64,000 nucleotides of DNA from an uncultured Bacteroides sp. (lineage in GTDB: Bacteria; Bacteroidota; Bacteroidia; Bacteroidales; Bacteroidaceae), in NCBI GenBank assembly GCA_905203765.1, contig CAJKXC010000002.1, forward strand, positions 1-64,000. Reading direction: 5' to 3'. The notes under the pieces are model-generated. The model ran no database searches, had not been told where the DNA came from, and worked only from the letters and a program-made list of their open reading frames with translations. The position numbers were made by a program, and so were the translations under genes. Shown here piece by piece: positions 24,412 to 33,247 of the stretch. Within the stretch, counting starts at the first letter, position 1. The number at the start of each line of letters is the position of its first letter.

Positions 24412-25632
24412 ATGAAACATTATCTTTTAGCAGCAGTACTCACTGTCTTTTCTATTACCGCATCATTTGCACAGAAGTTCGAAGGTCTGGCACAAACACC
24501 GCCTATGGGTTGGAACAGTTGGAACAAGTTCGCCTGCAACATCGACGAAAATATCATTAAAGGCGTGGCAGATGCCATGGTGGAGACCGGCTTGCGCGAT
24601 GCCGGATACGTTTATCTGAACCTGGACGACTGCTGGCATGGAGAGCGGGACAGTCTCGGCTTTATCCAGGCAGATCCGGTGAAGTTCCCTTCCGGCATCA
24701 AGGCGCTGGCGGATTACGTTCATTCCAAAGGACTGAAAATAGGAATCTATTCCGATGCCGGCCGCAAGACTTGCGGCGGACGTCCGGGTAGTTTCGGACA
24801 CGAATATCAGGATGCCTTGCAATATGCCAAGTGGGGTATCGACTATCTGAAATACGACTGGTGCGAGACGTACGACATCAATCCGGTAGGCGCCTACAAC
24901 CTGATGCGTGACGCTTTGCGGGCAGCCGGCCGTCCCATCCTTTTCAGTATGTGCGAGTGGGGAAGCAGCAAGCCCTGGGAATGGGCTGCCGAAACCGGAC
25001 ACATGTGGCGCACTACGGGCGACATCTTCAATTGCTTCGATTGCGTGGACCAGCATCCGGGTTATGCTTCGTACGGCGTGTTGCAGATACTCGATATGCA
25101 GAACGGACTGCGCAAATATGCCGGTCCCGGACATTGGAACGACCCCGATATGCTGGAAGTAGGCAACGGACAGACGGTGAACGAAGACCGTGCCCATTTC
25201 ACTATGTGGTGTATGCTGGCTGCTCCGCTGATTCTGGGTAATGACATCCGCAATATGTCTCAGGAAACGAAGTACATACTATTAAATAAGGAAGTGATTG
25301 CCATCGATCAGGACAGCCTGGGTGTACAAGGGTTGCGGTTTGCCGTGGAAGACGGCTTGGAGTTCTGGTTCAAGCCTCTTGCCGGTGATGAATGGGCATT
25401 TTGCATTCTCAACCGCACCACAGAGCCGAAGGAATATACCATCGACTGGCAGAAGTTCAATCTCTACGATGACGTAGCAAAGCGTTTCACCGACTTCGAC
25501 TCCAAGGTTTACAACGTCCGTAACCTCTGGACCAAGCAGGCGGAAGGTAATACGAAGAAGATGAAAGCAGTTACTATCCCCGGGCACGATGTAGTGCTGT
25601 ATCGGTTGAGTGTAAACAAGAAAGGTAAATAA
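24412..25632 (+). CDS. GH27 alpha-galactosidase
   Basis: 406 residues from the ATG at 24412, which begins a signal peptide (ending SFAQ); an upstream in-frame Met at 24346 would destroy it. GH27 hallmarks: PPMGWNSWNKF, YLNLDDCW, and the catalytic pair D149 (LKYDWC, nucleophile) and D204 (RTTGD, acid/base); a further conserved block is PGHWNDPDMLEVG. It removes alpha-1,6-galactose side chains, here from galactomannan, in the periplasm or at the surface. First gene of a GH27-GH3-GH2 operon controlled by the locus operator. Confidence 0.93.
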   Translation: MKHYLLAAVLTVFSITASFAQKFEGLAQTPPMGWNSWNKFACNIDENIIKGVADAMVETGLRDAGYVYLNLDDCWHGERDSLGFIQADPVKFPSGIKALADYVHSKGLKIGIYSDAGRKTCGGRPGSFGHEYQDALQYAKWGIDYLKYDWCETYDINPVGAYNLMRDALRAAGRPILFSMCEWGSSKPWEWAAETGHMWRTTGDIFNCFDCVDQHPGYASYGVLQILDMQNGLRKYAGPGHWNDPDMLEVGNGQTVNEDRAHFTMWCMLAAPLILGNDIRNMSQETKYILLNKEVIAIDQDSLGVQGLRFAVEDGLEFWFKPLAGDEWAFCILNRTTEPKEYTIDWQKFNLYDDVAKRFTDFDSKVYNVRNLWTKQAEGNTKKMKAVTIPGHDVVLYRLSVNKKGK

Positions 25633-25648
25633 TAAAACAATAAATAGA

Positions 25649-27949
25649 ATGAAAAACAAACTAATCGTTATGGCAATGGCAGCTTGCTTGGCATCTTGTG
25701 GCGGAAGCCAGAAGGAAGTGTACAAAGATCCTACGGCTCCGGTCCGGGATAGAGTGGAAGATCTTCTCGGTCGGATGACCTTGGAAGAGAAGGTAGGTCA
25801 GATGAATCAGTTTGTCGGCTTGGAACATATCAAGGCGAACAGCGCTGTGATGACCGAGGACGACTTGAAGAATAATACGGCGAACGCCTTCTATCCCGGT
25901 GTGACGGAGAAAGACGTAGCCGGATGGACGGAACAGGGACTGATCGGTTCGTTCCTGCACGTACTCACCATCGAAGAGGCTAACTATCTGCAATCGCTCG
26001 CCATGAAGAGCCGCTTGCAGATACCTATTATCTTCGGCATCGACGCCATTCACGGCAATGCCAATGCACCGGATAATACGGTATATCCCACGAACATCAA
26101 CCTGGCTTGTTCCTTCGACACGCTGATGGCGTACAAGATAGCCCGCGAAACGGCGAAGGAGATGCGCGCCATGAACATGCACTGGACGTTCAACCCTAAT
26201 GTGGAAGTAGCCCGCGATGCCCGTTGGGGACGTGTAGGCGAGACATTCGGCGAAGATCCCTACCTGGTGACGCTGATGGGCGTGCAGTCCGTCAAGGGAT
26301 ATCAGGGAAATCTGAATGGCAGCGAGGACGTGTTGGCGTGTATCAAGCACTTCGTAGGTGGCAGCGAGCCTATCAACGGTACTAACGGCTCTCCCGCCGA
26401 CCTCTCCGAGCGCACGCTGCGCGAAGTCTTCTTCCCGCCGTTCGAGGCAGGGGTGAAGGCAGGCGCCATGTCCCTGATGACCGCCCACAACGAGCTGAAC
26501 GGCGTGCCCTGCCACAGCAACGAATGGCTGATGACGGACATTCTCCGCGGTGAATGGAACTTCCCCGGCTTCGTAGTCAGCGACTGGATGGACATCGAGC
26601 ACATCAACGACCTGCACGCTACGGCGGAGAACCTGAAAGAAGCCTTCTACCAATCCATCATGGCAGGCATGGATATGCACATGCACGGCATTCACTGGAA
26701 TGAGATGGTAGTGGAACTGGTAAAAGAAGGCCGCATCCCCGAGAGCCGCATCGACCAGTCCGTGCGCCGCATCCTCGATATCAAGTTCCGTTTGGGGCTG
26801 TTCGAGAATCCATACGCCGACGAGGTGCAAACCATGAAAATACGTCTTTGCAACGAACATCGCGCCACCGCCCTCGAAGCTGCCCGCAATGGTATCGTCC
26901 TTCTGAAGAACGAAGGCGTGCTGCCGTTGGATGCTTCCAAATATAAGAAGGTAATGGTGACCGGTATCAACGCCGACGACCAGAACATCCTGGGTGACTG
27001 GAGCGCTCCCGAGAAAGACGAGAACGTGACTACCATCCTCGAAGGTCTGAAGATGATTGCTCCCGACACACAGTTCGACTTCGTAGACCAGGGCTGGGAC
27101 CCGCGCAACATGGACCCCAAGAAGGTGGCTGAAGCTGCTGCCCGTGCCAAGAGTGCCGATTTGAACATCGTAGTAGCCGGTGAGTATATGATGCGCTTCC
27201 GTTGGAACGACCGTACGGACGGCGAAGATACCGACCGTTCCGACCTCGACCTCGTGGGCCTGCAGGAAGAACTGATACAGAAGGTTGCCGCTTCCGGCAA
27301 ACCGACTATCCTGGTACTGGTGAACGGACGCCCGCTCAGTGTACGCTGGGCTGCTGAGAATCTGCCCGCCATCGTGGAAGCATGGGCGCCGGGTATGCAG
27401 GGTGGACAGGCTGTAGCTGAGATTCTCTACGGCAAGGTCAATCCGTCGGCTAAACTTGCCATTACGATACCTCACAGTGTAGGTCAGCTTCAGATGATTT
27501 ACAACCACAAGCCTTCGCAATACTTCCACCCCTATGTAGCGGGCAAGCCGAGCACGCCGCTTTATCCGTTCGGTTACGGTCTGTCTTATACTACTTATAA
27601 GTACGAGGACTTGACGCTGGCACAGAAGGAAATCAATAAAGACGGCAGTGTGGACGTCAGCGTGAAGGTAACCAATACGGGCGACCGTGATGGCGTGGAG
27701 ATTGTACAGCTCTATATCCGCGATAAGTTCAGTTGCGTTACCCGTCCGGTGAAGGAGTTGAAAGACTTTGCCCGCGTAGCGCTGAAGGCGGGTGAGAGCA
27801 AGGTGGTGAACTTCAAGATTACTCCCGACAAGCTTGCCTTCTATGATATCAAGATGAAGAAGATTGTGGAACCGGGCGAGTTCATCGTGATGGTGGGTGC
27901 TTCTTCGGATGATAAGGATTTGCTGAAGGAGACGTTTACGGTTAAATGA
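25649..27949 (+). CDS. GH3 beta-glucosidase-type lipoprotein
   Basis: 766 residues. Lipoprotein signal ending CLASC (lipobox Cys about 16). GH3 N-terminal barrel with RDARWGRVGETFGEDP, the KHFVGG segment, and nucleophile D312 in GFVVSDWMD. Then the alpha/beta sandwich domain (about 405-600) and a C-terminal fibronectin-III-like domain (about 660-766, NTGDRDGVEIVQLYIRD). BglX-like; likely takes terminal beta-glucose from glucomannan oligosaccharides, though GH3 specificity cannot be read reliably. 16 nt after the GH27 gene. Confidence 0.92.
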   Translation: MKNKLIVMAMAACLASCGGSQKEVYKDPTAPVRDRVEDLLGRMTLEEKVGQMNQFVGLEHIKANSAVMTEDDLKNNTANAFYPGVTEKDVAGWTEQGLIGSFLHVLTIEEANYLQSLAMKSRLQIPIIFGIDAIHGNANAPDNTVYPTNINLACSFDTLMAYKIARETAKEMRAMNMHWTFNPNVEVARDARWGRVGETFGEDPYLVTLMGVQSVKGYQGNLNGSEDVLACIKHFVGGSEPINGTNGSPADLSERTLREVFFPPFEAGVKAGAMSLMTAHNELNGVPCHSNEWLMTDILRGEWNFPGFVVSDWMDIEHINDLHATAENLKEAFYQSIMAGMDMHMHGIHWNEMVVELVKEGRIPESRIDQSVRRILDIKFRLGLFENPYADEVQTMKIRLCNEHRATALEAARNGIVLLKNEGVLPLDASKYKKVMVTGINADDQNILGDWSAPEKDENVTTILEGLKMIAPDTQFDFVDQGWDPRNMDPKKVAEAAARAKSADLNIVVAGEYMMRFRWNDRTDGEDTDRSDLDLVGLQEELIQKVAASGKPTILVLVNGRPLSVRWAAENLPAIVEAWAPGMQGGQAVAEILYGKVNPSAKLAITIPHSVGQLQMIYNHKPSQYFHPYVAGKPSTPLYPFGYGLSYTTYKYEDLTLAQKEINKDGSVDVSVKVTNTGDRDGVEIVQLYIRDKFSCVTRPVKELKDFARVALKAGESKVVNFKITPDKLAFYDIKMKKIVEPGEFIVMVGASSDDKDLLKETFTVK

Positions 27950-27965
27950 TAAATACATTACCCAT

Positions 27966-30398
27966 ATGAAGATATTCTATCCCTTTCTTTTATTTATAAG
28001 TATCACCCTCTCCCTTTCCGCCCAATCCGTGCGTGAGCGCATTCTCCTGGATGACGGCTGGCAGTTCGCTTTCGGTAATGCCTCTGACCCCGCTAAGGAT
28101 TTCGGTTGCGGAACGGAATACTTCAACTACTTGACGAAAGCCGCTTCCATCCACAACTCCGGGCCTTACTCCCCGAAATTCGATGCATCCGGCTGGAAGC
28201 AGGTCAATCTGCCCCACGACTGGGTGGTCGATCTTCCTTTCGAGCCGCGCGCCAGCCATAGCCACGGCTACAAAACCGTAGGTTATAAATATCCCGAAAC
28301 CAGCGTCGGATGGTACCGCAAGACCTTTACTGTTCCTCAGGAAGATTTTGGCAAGCATCTTTATCTCCAGTTCGACGGTATTTTCCGCGATGCCCGCGTT
28401 TGGGTGAACGGTTTTTATTTGGGGCATGAACCGAGCGGCTATGCAACACAGTTGTATGACATTACCGAATATCTGAACTATGGTGGAGAGAATCTGATAA
28501 CCGTCCGTGCAGATGCTACACTTGAAGAGGGATGGTTTTATGAAGGTGGCGGCATCTACCGCCATGTTTGGCTGAACAAGACGGCGCCGCTGCACGTATC
28601 TCCTTTCGGAGTGTTTGTTTCTACCGGTTTGGAAGCCCCCTTTGACAGAGCATCTCTGCAAGTTGAGGTTCAAGTGAAGAATTCGGGCACCGAAGCAGCG
28701 CCCTGCGAAGTCTGGTGCCGGTTGATGGATGCCGACGGGCAAGTGCAACTGGAAGATAAAGCGGAGCTGGGTGAAGTGCTCCCTAAGGAGTCGCTTTGCG
28801 GAAAGGTGCGTTTCCAACTGCATAATCCCCGTCTTTGGTCGCTTGAAGACCCCTATCTTTATAAGATGGAAACGAGCGTTTGGCAGAACGGGAAGCAGGT
28901 GGACGTTGTCATCACTCCTTTCGGGGTGCGCCACATCCGCTTCGATGCCGACCACGGCTTCTTCCTCAACGGCAAGTCCGTGAAACTGAAAGGTGTGAAC
29001 ATGCATCAAGACCACGCCGGCGTAGGCACTGCCATCCCCGATGCCTTGCAGGAGTACCGTATCCGACAGCTGAAAGCCTTCGGCTGCAATGCCTACCGTT
29101 CTTCGCACAACCCGATGACTCCCGAAATGCTTGAAGCCTGCGACCGCCTCGGCATGCTCGTCATCGAGGAGAACCGTCTGACCGGTATCAACGAAGAGCA
29201 CATCCGCCTGCTGGAGCGCATGATAAAGCGCGACCGCAATCATCCCAGCATCATCCTTTGGAGTGCCGGCAACGAAGAGTGGGGCATCGAGTGGAAAGAA
29301 AGCGGTGCCCTCATCGCTGCCAGCATGCGCGAGTATTGCCATCGCTTCGACCCCACGCGCCTGATGACCGTGGCTTCGAGCAGCGGTCCCAATATATTGA
29401 TTCCCGCCGATGTGGCAGGCTATAACTATATTCTCCAGAATCCCGTGGAGCAACATCGCAAGGATTATCCCGCGCGCCGCGCGCTTGGTTCGGAAGAGAC
29501 TTCCGGCAGCGGCACCCGCGGCATCTACTTCGACGATCGCAGCGCCGGACACATGGCAGCCCACAACCGTCGCCCCACCGGTCCGGACAGTCTGCTGAAC
29601 AGCATCGAACGCGGCTGGAAGTTCTATGACGAGCGTCCTTACCTCGCCGGGCTCTTCTACTGGACCGGCTTCGACTACCGCGGCGAACCCAATCCGCTGG
29701 GCTTCCCCGCCACCGGTTCGCAGTTCGGCATCCTCGATTACTGTGGTTTCTTCAAGGACGAAGCCTACTACCTGAAGTCCTGGTGGACGGACGAGCCTGT
29801 GCTCCACATCCTTCCCCACTGGAACCTGGCAGGTCACGAAGGCGAGAATATCGACCTTTGGGTATATAGCAACTGCGATGAAGTGGAACTGTCCGTCAAT
29901 GGCAAGAACCTGGGCCGCAAGCCTATGCCGAAGAACGGTCACCTCTCCTGGCAGGCGGTTTATCAGCCCGGAATGGTAAAGGCCACCGGTTACAAGAACG
30001 GCAAGCGGCTTCTCACCCGTAGTCTGGAGACGACCGGTACTCCCGCACGCCTTCTGCTTTCTGCCGACCGCGCCACTATCCAAGCCGATAACCGCGACGT
30101 ATCCGTTGTCCGCGTCGAACTTCAGGATAAGAAGAAACGTTTCGTGCCCACCGCTTGCAATGAATTGACGCTGACCGTCACCGGCCCCGTCCGCATTCTC
30201 GGTGTAGGCAACGGCGATCCTGCCTATCGCGATACGGAACGCCCCGCCGATGCCAACGCCCGCACCTATCGGGTGAAAGCCTTCAACGGTCTTGCCCAAA
30301 TTCTGCTGCAAAGTACCGGAGAGGCAGGTGAAGCCACGCTGACGGTGGAGTCGGAAGGCCTTCCGGCAGCTACTTATAGCTTGCTGGCTGCTGAATAG
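27966..30398 (+). CDS. GH2 glycoside hydrolase (beta-galactosidase or beta-mannosidase)
   Basis: 810 residues, signal peptide (ending SLSAQ). Sugar-binding jelly-roll (about 20-200), Ig-like GH2 domain (about 200-300), TIM barrel (about 305-600) with acid/base E437 in SAGNEEWG and nucleophile E510 in LGSEETSG, then C-terminal DUF4982-like and Ig-like domains. GH2 covers beta-galactosidases, beta-mannosidases and others. In this locus removal of beta-linked mannose or beta-galactose caps would both fit, and the sequence does not decide. Last gene of the operon, 16 nt after GH3. A 22-bp array follows. Confidence 0.9.
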   Translation: MKIFYPFLLFISITLSLSAQSVRERILLDDGWQFAFGNASDPAKDFGCGTEYFNYLTKAASIHNSGPYSPKFDASGWKQVNLPHDWVVDLPFEPRASHSHGYKTVGYKYPETSVGWYRKTFTVPQEDFGKHLYLQFDGIFRDARVWVNGFYLGHEPSGYATQLYDITEYLNYGGENLITVRADATLEEGWFYEGGGIYRHVWLNKTAPLHVSPFGVFVSTGLEAPFDRASLQVEVQVKNSGTEAAPCEVWCRLMDADGQVQLEDKAELGEVLPKESLCGKVRFQLHNPRLWSLEDPYLYKMETSVWQNGKQVDVVITPFGVRHIRFDADHGFFLNGKSVKLKGVNMHQDHAGVGTAIPDALQEYRIRQLKAFGCNAYRSSHNPMTPEMLEACDRLGMLVIEENRLTGINEEHIRLLERMIKRDRNHPSIILWSAGNEEWGIEWKESGALIAASMREYCHRFDPTRLMTVASSSGPNILIPADVAGYNYILQNPVEQHRKDYPARRALGSEETSGSGTRGIYFDDRSAGHMAAHNRRPTGPDSLLNSIERGWKFYDERPYLAGLFYWTGFDYRGEPNPLGFPATGSQFGILDYCGFFKDEAYYLKSWWTDEPVLHILPHWNLAGHEGENIDLWVYSNCDEVELSVNGKNLGRKPMPKNGHLSWQAVYQPGMVKATGYKNGKRLLTRSLETTGTPARLLLSADRATIQADNRDVSVVRVELQDKKKRFVPTACNELTLTVTGPVRILGVGNGDPAYRDTERPADANARTYRVKAFNGLAQILLQSTGEAGEATLTVESEGLPAATYSLLAAE

Positions 30399-30482
30399 CA
30401 GTAGGCCGCCGGCTGAATGATTACTTGCTGTCGGCCTGAACATTTACTCTTATCATACGGAACACTATTCCGTTCGATGCAC

Positions 30483-30548
30483 AAGATGCCATCTTGTGCT
30501 GCTTAAGATGCCATCTTGTGCAGCATAAGATGGCATCTTGTGTATCAT
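30483..30548. repeat. 22-bp period tandem array C
   Basis: Three units of exactly 22 bp (30483, 30505, 30527), each containing AAGATG[C/G]CATCTTGTG, a near-perfect dyad. The first unit sits in a 21-nt dyad with arms GCACAAGAT and ATCTTGTGC. It begins 84 nt after the stop of the GH2 gene. A perfect short hairpin ACGGAA/TTCCGT (about 30457-30473) precedes it, and CTGCCTG/CAGGCAG follows near 30585-30600. Confidence 0.88.
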
Positions 30549-30658
30549 AGGCAAGGGAGTTTCAGATCAAAGGGTAGGGAGTTCTGCCTGACAGGCAGGT
30601 ATCTTTCGGGTGTAGGCAAATATTGTCTTCTGTTTGTTGGCTGTTTGGAAAGAATTAC

Positions 30659-30666
30659 TACCTTTG
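30659..30666 (+). promoter_or_regulatory. -7 box for the AraC regulator gene
   Basis: TACCTTTG matches TAnnTTTG, 28 nt before the ATG. A TTTG at 30633-30636 is at a suitable distance for the -33 box. No locus operator is present here, unlike the structural operons. Confidence 0.55.
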
Positions 30667-30694
30667 TCATCTGATACTTTTTTAGCCAATCAAT

Positions 30695-31582
30695 ATGGAA
30701 AACCAAAACTACATTATGCGGGAGATTACCCCGTTGTCCGACCGGGACTGCTTTTACATTGCCGACCGCCGTAAGACCGAATTTACTTATCCCATCCATT
30801 GCCACGCCGAATACGAACTGAACTTTACCGAACATGCTTCCGGTGTCCGTCGTGTCGTAGGCGACTCGGCCGAGGTGATCGGCGACTATGATCTGGTCTT
30901 GATTACCGGCAAGGAACTGGAACACGTCTGGGAACAGCATGAATGCACTTCCAAAGACATTCGTGAAATCACCATTCAGTTCTCTCCCGACCTTTTCTTC
31001 GACCATTTCGTCAATAAGAACCAGTTCGACAGCATACGCCGGATGCTGACGCGGGCACAGTGCGGGCTGTGTTTTCCGATGCAGGCCATCATGAAAACTT
31101 ATAATTGGATAGACCAGCTGGCATCGGAAGAGCAAGGCTTCTATGCAGTGATGAACTTCCTGCGGATACTCTACGAACTGTCTCTCTATGATGATGCCCG
31201 GGTATTGTCCAGTTCTTCTTTTGCCAAAATGGAGACCTTCTCGGAAAGCCGTAGGGTGCAGAAGGTACAGAGGTATATAGCCGAGCACTACCAGGAAGAA
31301 ATCACGTTGGGCTTCCTGGCGGATATGGCGGGGATGACACCTGTCTCTTTCAGCCGTTTCTTCCGTCTGCGCACGGGCAAGACGCTATCCGACTATATTA
31401 TCGACATCCGTCTGGGCTTTGCCACCCGCCTGCTGGTGGACTCTACGCGCACGGTGGCTGAGATTTGTTATAGCTGTGGCTTTAATAACCTGTCCAACTT
31501 CAACCGGATGTTCAAGCGTAAGAAGGGATGTTCTCCGAAGGAGTTCCGGGATAATTACCGTAAGAAGAAAATAGTGATATGA
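30695..31582 (+). CDS. AraC-family transcriptional regulator of the mannan locus
   Basis: 295 residues. N-terminal cupin-like ligand/dimer domain (about 1-150, with HCHAEYELNFTEH) and a C-terminal double helix-turn-helix (about 185-285: EITLGFLADMAGMTPVSFSRFFR in pieces, and ICYSCGFNNLSNFNRMFKRKKG in pieces). Cytoplasmic DNA-binding protein. It is the only regulator inside the locus (no HTCS, no SusR, no sigma/anti-sigma pair), so it is the best candidate to bind the GATA-N6-TATC operator found at four promoters. Its effector is unknown; a mannan-derived sugar such as mannobiose is a guess. Confidence 0.88.
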   Translation: MENQNYIMREITPLSDRDCFYIADRRKTEFTYPIHCHAEYELNFTEHASGVRRVVGDSAEVIGDYDLVLITGKELEHVWEQHECTSKDIREITIQFSPDLFFDHFVNKNQFDSIRRMLTRAQCGLCFPMQAIMKTYNWIDQLASEEQGFYAVMNFLRILYELSLYDDARVLSSSSFAKMETFSESRRVQKVQRYIAEHYQEEITLGFLADMAGMTPVSFSRFFRLRTGKTLSDYIIDIRLGFATRLLVDSTRTVAEICYSCGFNNLSNFNRMFKRKKGCSPKEFRDNYRKKKIVI

Positions 31583-31624
31583 TAAAATAGTATCATTCTC
31601 TTTCAGAGTAACGGTATATTTTTG
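31581..31624 (+). promoter_or_regulatory. Mannan-locus operator and promoter 2 (CE7 esterase)
   Basis: Operator GATAAAATAGTATCATT at 31581-31597. After exactly 19 bp follows the -7 box TATTTTTG (31617-31624), 27 nt before the ATG. The operator's 3' end falls where a -33 box would be, as expected for an activator that contacts RNA polymerase. Confidence 0.75.
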
Positions 31625-31651
31625 TATTCTGTAATTTAAGTATCTGATATT

Positions 31652-32926
31652 ATGAAAAGAGTTTCCTTTTTCCTGCTGGGCTTGTTGTGCGTGTTTGCAG
31701 CAATGGCGCAGATCCGCGGCAACGAAATCCGCATCGTGGTATCTCCCGATCATAGCGATTGGACGTACCGCCTGAATGAGAAGTGCACATTCACAGTGCA
31801 AGTGATGAAGGCTCAGAATCCTTTGTCCAATGTGAAGATAGACTATGAACTGGGCCCGGAGATGTATCCTACCGAAATAAAAACCGGCGTTGTACTGAAA
31901 GACGGCACTTTGAAGCTGCAAGGTATTATGAAAACTCCCGGTTTCTTCCGCTGCAAGGTGAAAGCGAATATCGACGGTCATGCTTACGATGGCATGGCTA
32001 CTGCCGCCTATGCTCCCGAGCAACTGCAACTCGTCACCACCTTACCTGCTGACTTCCGTGAGTTTTGGGCCAACACTCTGGAGAATGCGCGGAAGACTCC
32101 TTTGAATCCGCTTATGACATTGCTTCCCGAACGTTGTACGGAGACGGACAATGTATATCAGGTCAGTTTCCAGACCAAAGCCTGGGGCGGTCGTTTCTAT
32201 GGCATCCTCAGTGTGCCGAAGAAGGAAGGGATGTATCCTGCTCTGCTGCGTGTGCCGGGTGCCGGTGTCCGCCCTTATTCGGGAGATACCTATACGGCTC
32301 CGGGACAGGTGATCACACTGGAAGTTGGTATTCATGGCATTCCTGTGACGATGGCACAGTCTGTCTACGATAACTTGGCAAGTGGAGCTTTGGGCGGTTA
32401 CTGGAATTTCCGCCGCGACGACCGTGATGTCTTCTATTATAATCGTGTCATCGTGGGCGCTTTGCGTGCGGTAGACTTTATCTGCTCCTTGCCCGAGTTC
32501 AATGGTACGCTGGGTGTTACAGGTTCCAGTCAGGGTGGTGCCCTCTCTGTAATTACGGCTGCTCTCGATTCTCGTGTAACTTTCTTCGCTGCCGTTCATC
32601 CCGCTCTTTGCGATCTTGAAGCATTTACGAAGAAGCGTGCCTGCGGTTGGCCGCACTATTTCTATCATAGCGCTTCCCCGAGTGAGAAAGAGCTTCAGAC
32701 GATACGTTACTACGATACGGCAAACTTTGCCCGCCTACTGAATGTGCCCGGCTGGTTCAGTTGGGGATATGACGACGATGTGTGTCCGCCCACTTCCATG
32801 TATGCTGCCTATAATTCCATCACCTCTCCGAAGGAACTTCATCCTTACCTGGAGACAAGGCATTATTGGTATCAGGAACAATGGGATGAGTGGCAAAAGT
32901 GGTTGAAGGAGCAACTCGGGCTTTAA
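31652..32926 (+). CDS. CE7-type acetyl-xylan/mannan esterase
   Basis: 424 residues with signal peptide (ending AAMAQ). A ~100-residue N-terminal Ig-like domain precedes an AXE1 (CE7) alpha/beta-hydrolase: GxSxG-like GSSQGG with nucleophile S293, the acid in SWGYDDDVCPP and His in LETRHYWYQ. CE7 enzymes remove acetyl groups from sugars and short oligosaccharides, so here probably acetyl-mannan oligosaccharides. Monocistronic, with its own copy of the locus operator and a terminator. Confidence 0.9.
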   Translation: MKRVSFFLLGLLCVFAAMAQIRGNEIRIVVSPDHSDWTYRLNEKCTFTVQVMKAQNPLSNVKIDYELGPEMYPTEIKTGVVLKDGTLKLQGIMKTPGFFRCKVKANIDGHAYDGMATAAYAPEQLQLVTTLPADFREFWANTLENARKTPLNPLMTLLPERCTETDNVYQVSFQTKAWGGRFYGILSVPKKEGMYPALLRVPGAGVRPYSGDTYTAPGQVITLEVGIHGIPVTMAQSVYDNLASGALGGYWNFRRDDRDVFYYNRVIVGALRAVDFICSLPEFNGTLGVTGSSQGGALSVITAALDSRVTFFAAVHPALCDLEAFTKKRACGWPHYFYHSASPSEKELQTIRYYDTANFARLLNVPGWFSWGYDDDVCPPTSMYAAYNSITSPKELHPYLETRHYWYQEQWDEWQKWLKEQLGL

Positions 32927-32956
32927 GCCGGTAAGAGTTTATAAGACATTGGTTGT

Positions 32957-33008
32957 AAAAAGAACCAGTCGTGAAACAAGATTCGTTTTCACGGCTGGTT
33001 CTTTTTTT
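32957..33008 (+). terminator. Terminator of the CE7 gene
   Basis: Long stem AAAAAGAACCAGTCGTGAAA with TTTCACGGCTGGTTCTTTTT (32957-32976, 32987-33006; one G-U pair), ending in a T-run. It clearly separates the CE7 unit from the GH5/SusC unit. Confidence 0.93.
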
Positions 33009-33025
33009 ACTGCTGCTAATTAATA

Positions 33026-33069
33026 GATAAAATAGTATCGTTTTCCATTGTATTAATCCATTATTTTTG
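33026..33069 (+). promoter_or_regulatory. Mannan-locus operator and promoter 3 (GH5-susCD operon)
   Basis: Operator GATAAAATAGTATCGTT (33026-33042), then exactly 19 bp, then the -7 box TATTTTTG (33062-33069). It drives the GH5-SusC-SusD-SGBP-SGBP-GH26 operon. Confidence 0.75.
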
Positions 33070-33247
33070 TGCTGTTACTTTAAGACTAATAGTATGAGGC
33101 ATCTTTTTCTATTGAAGAATACCCCTGAACGCATAATTCTAAATCGTAGGGTAATATGTCTCGAAGGGCAATGATGAGGGCATATTGTATAACAGAATTG
33201 ATTGAAATTGAAAATATAAATAGTTATCATTAAACAAAGGAAGAGGT
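33070..33247 (+). other. 178-nt leader of the GH5-susCD operon, with possible 26-codon ORF
   Basis: The transcript would carry a 170-180 nt untranslated leader, long for this locus (the other units have 27-44 nt between box and start). It contains an ATG-started 26-codon frame (33094-33174, beginning MRHLFLLKN) without a visible good ribosome site. No known riboswitch was recognised. Confidence 0.35.

Noticed and set aside
25661..27958. 765-codon open frame on the minus strand opposite the GH3 gene
   Set aside because: No recognisable domain, exact mirror of a well-supported GH3 gene; long antisense frames are common in codon-biased genes.
27990..30443. 817-codon open frame on the minus strand opposite the GH2 gene
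   Set aside because: Mirror of a gene with intact catalytic residues; no signal peptide or motif in the antisense product.
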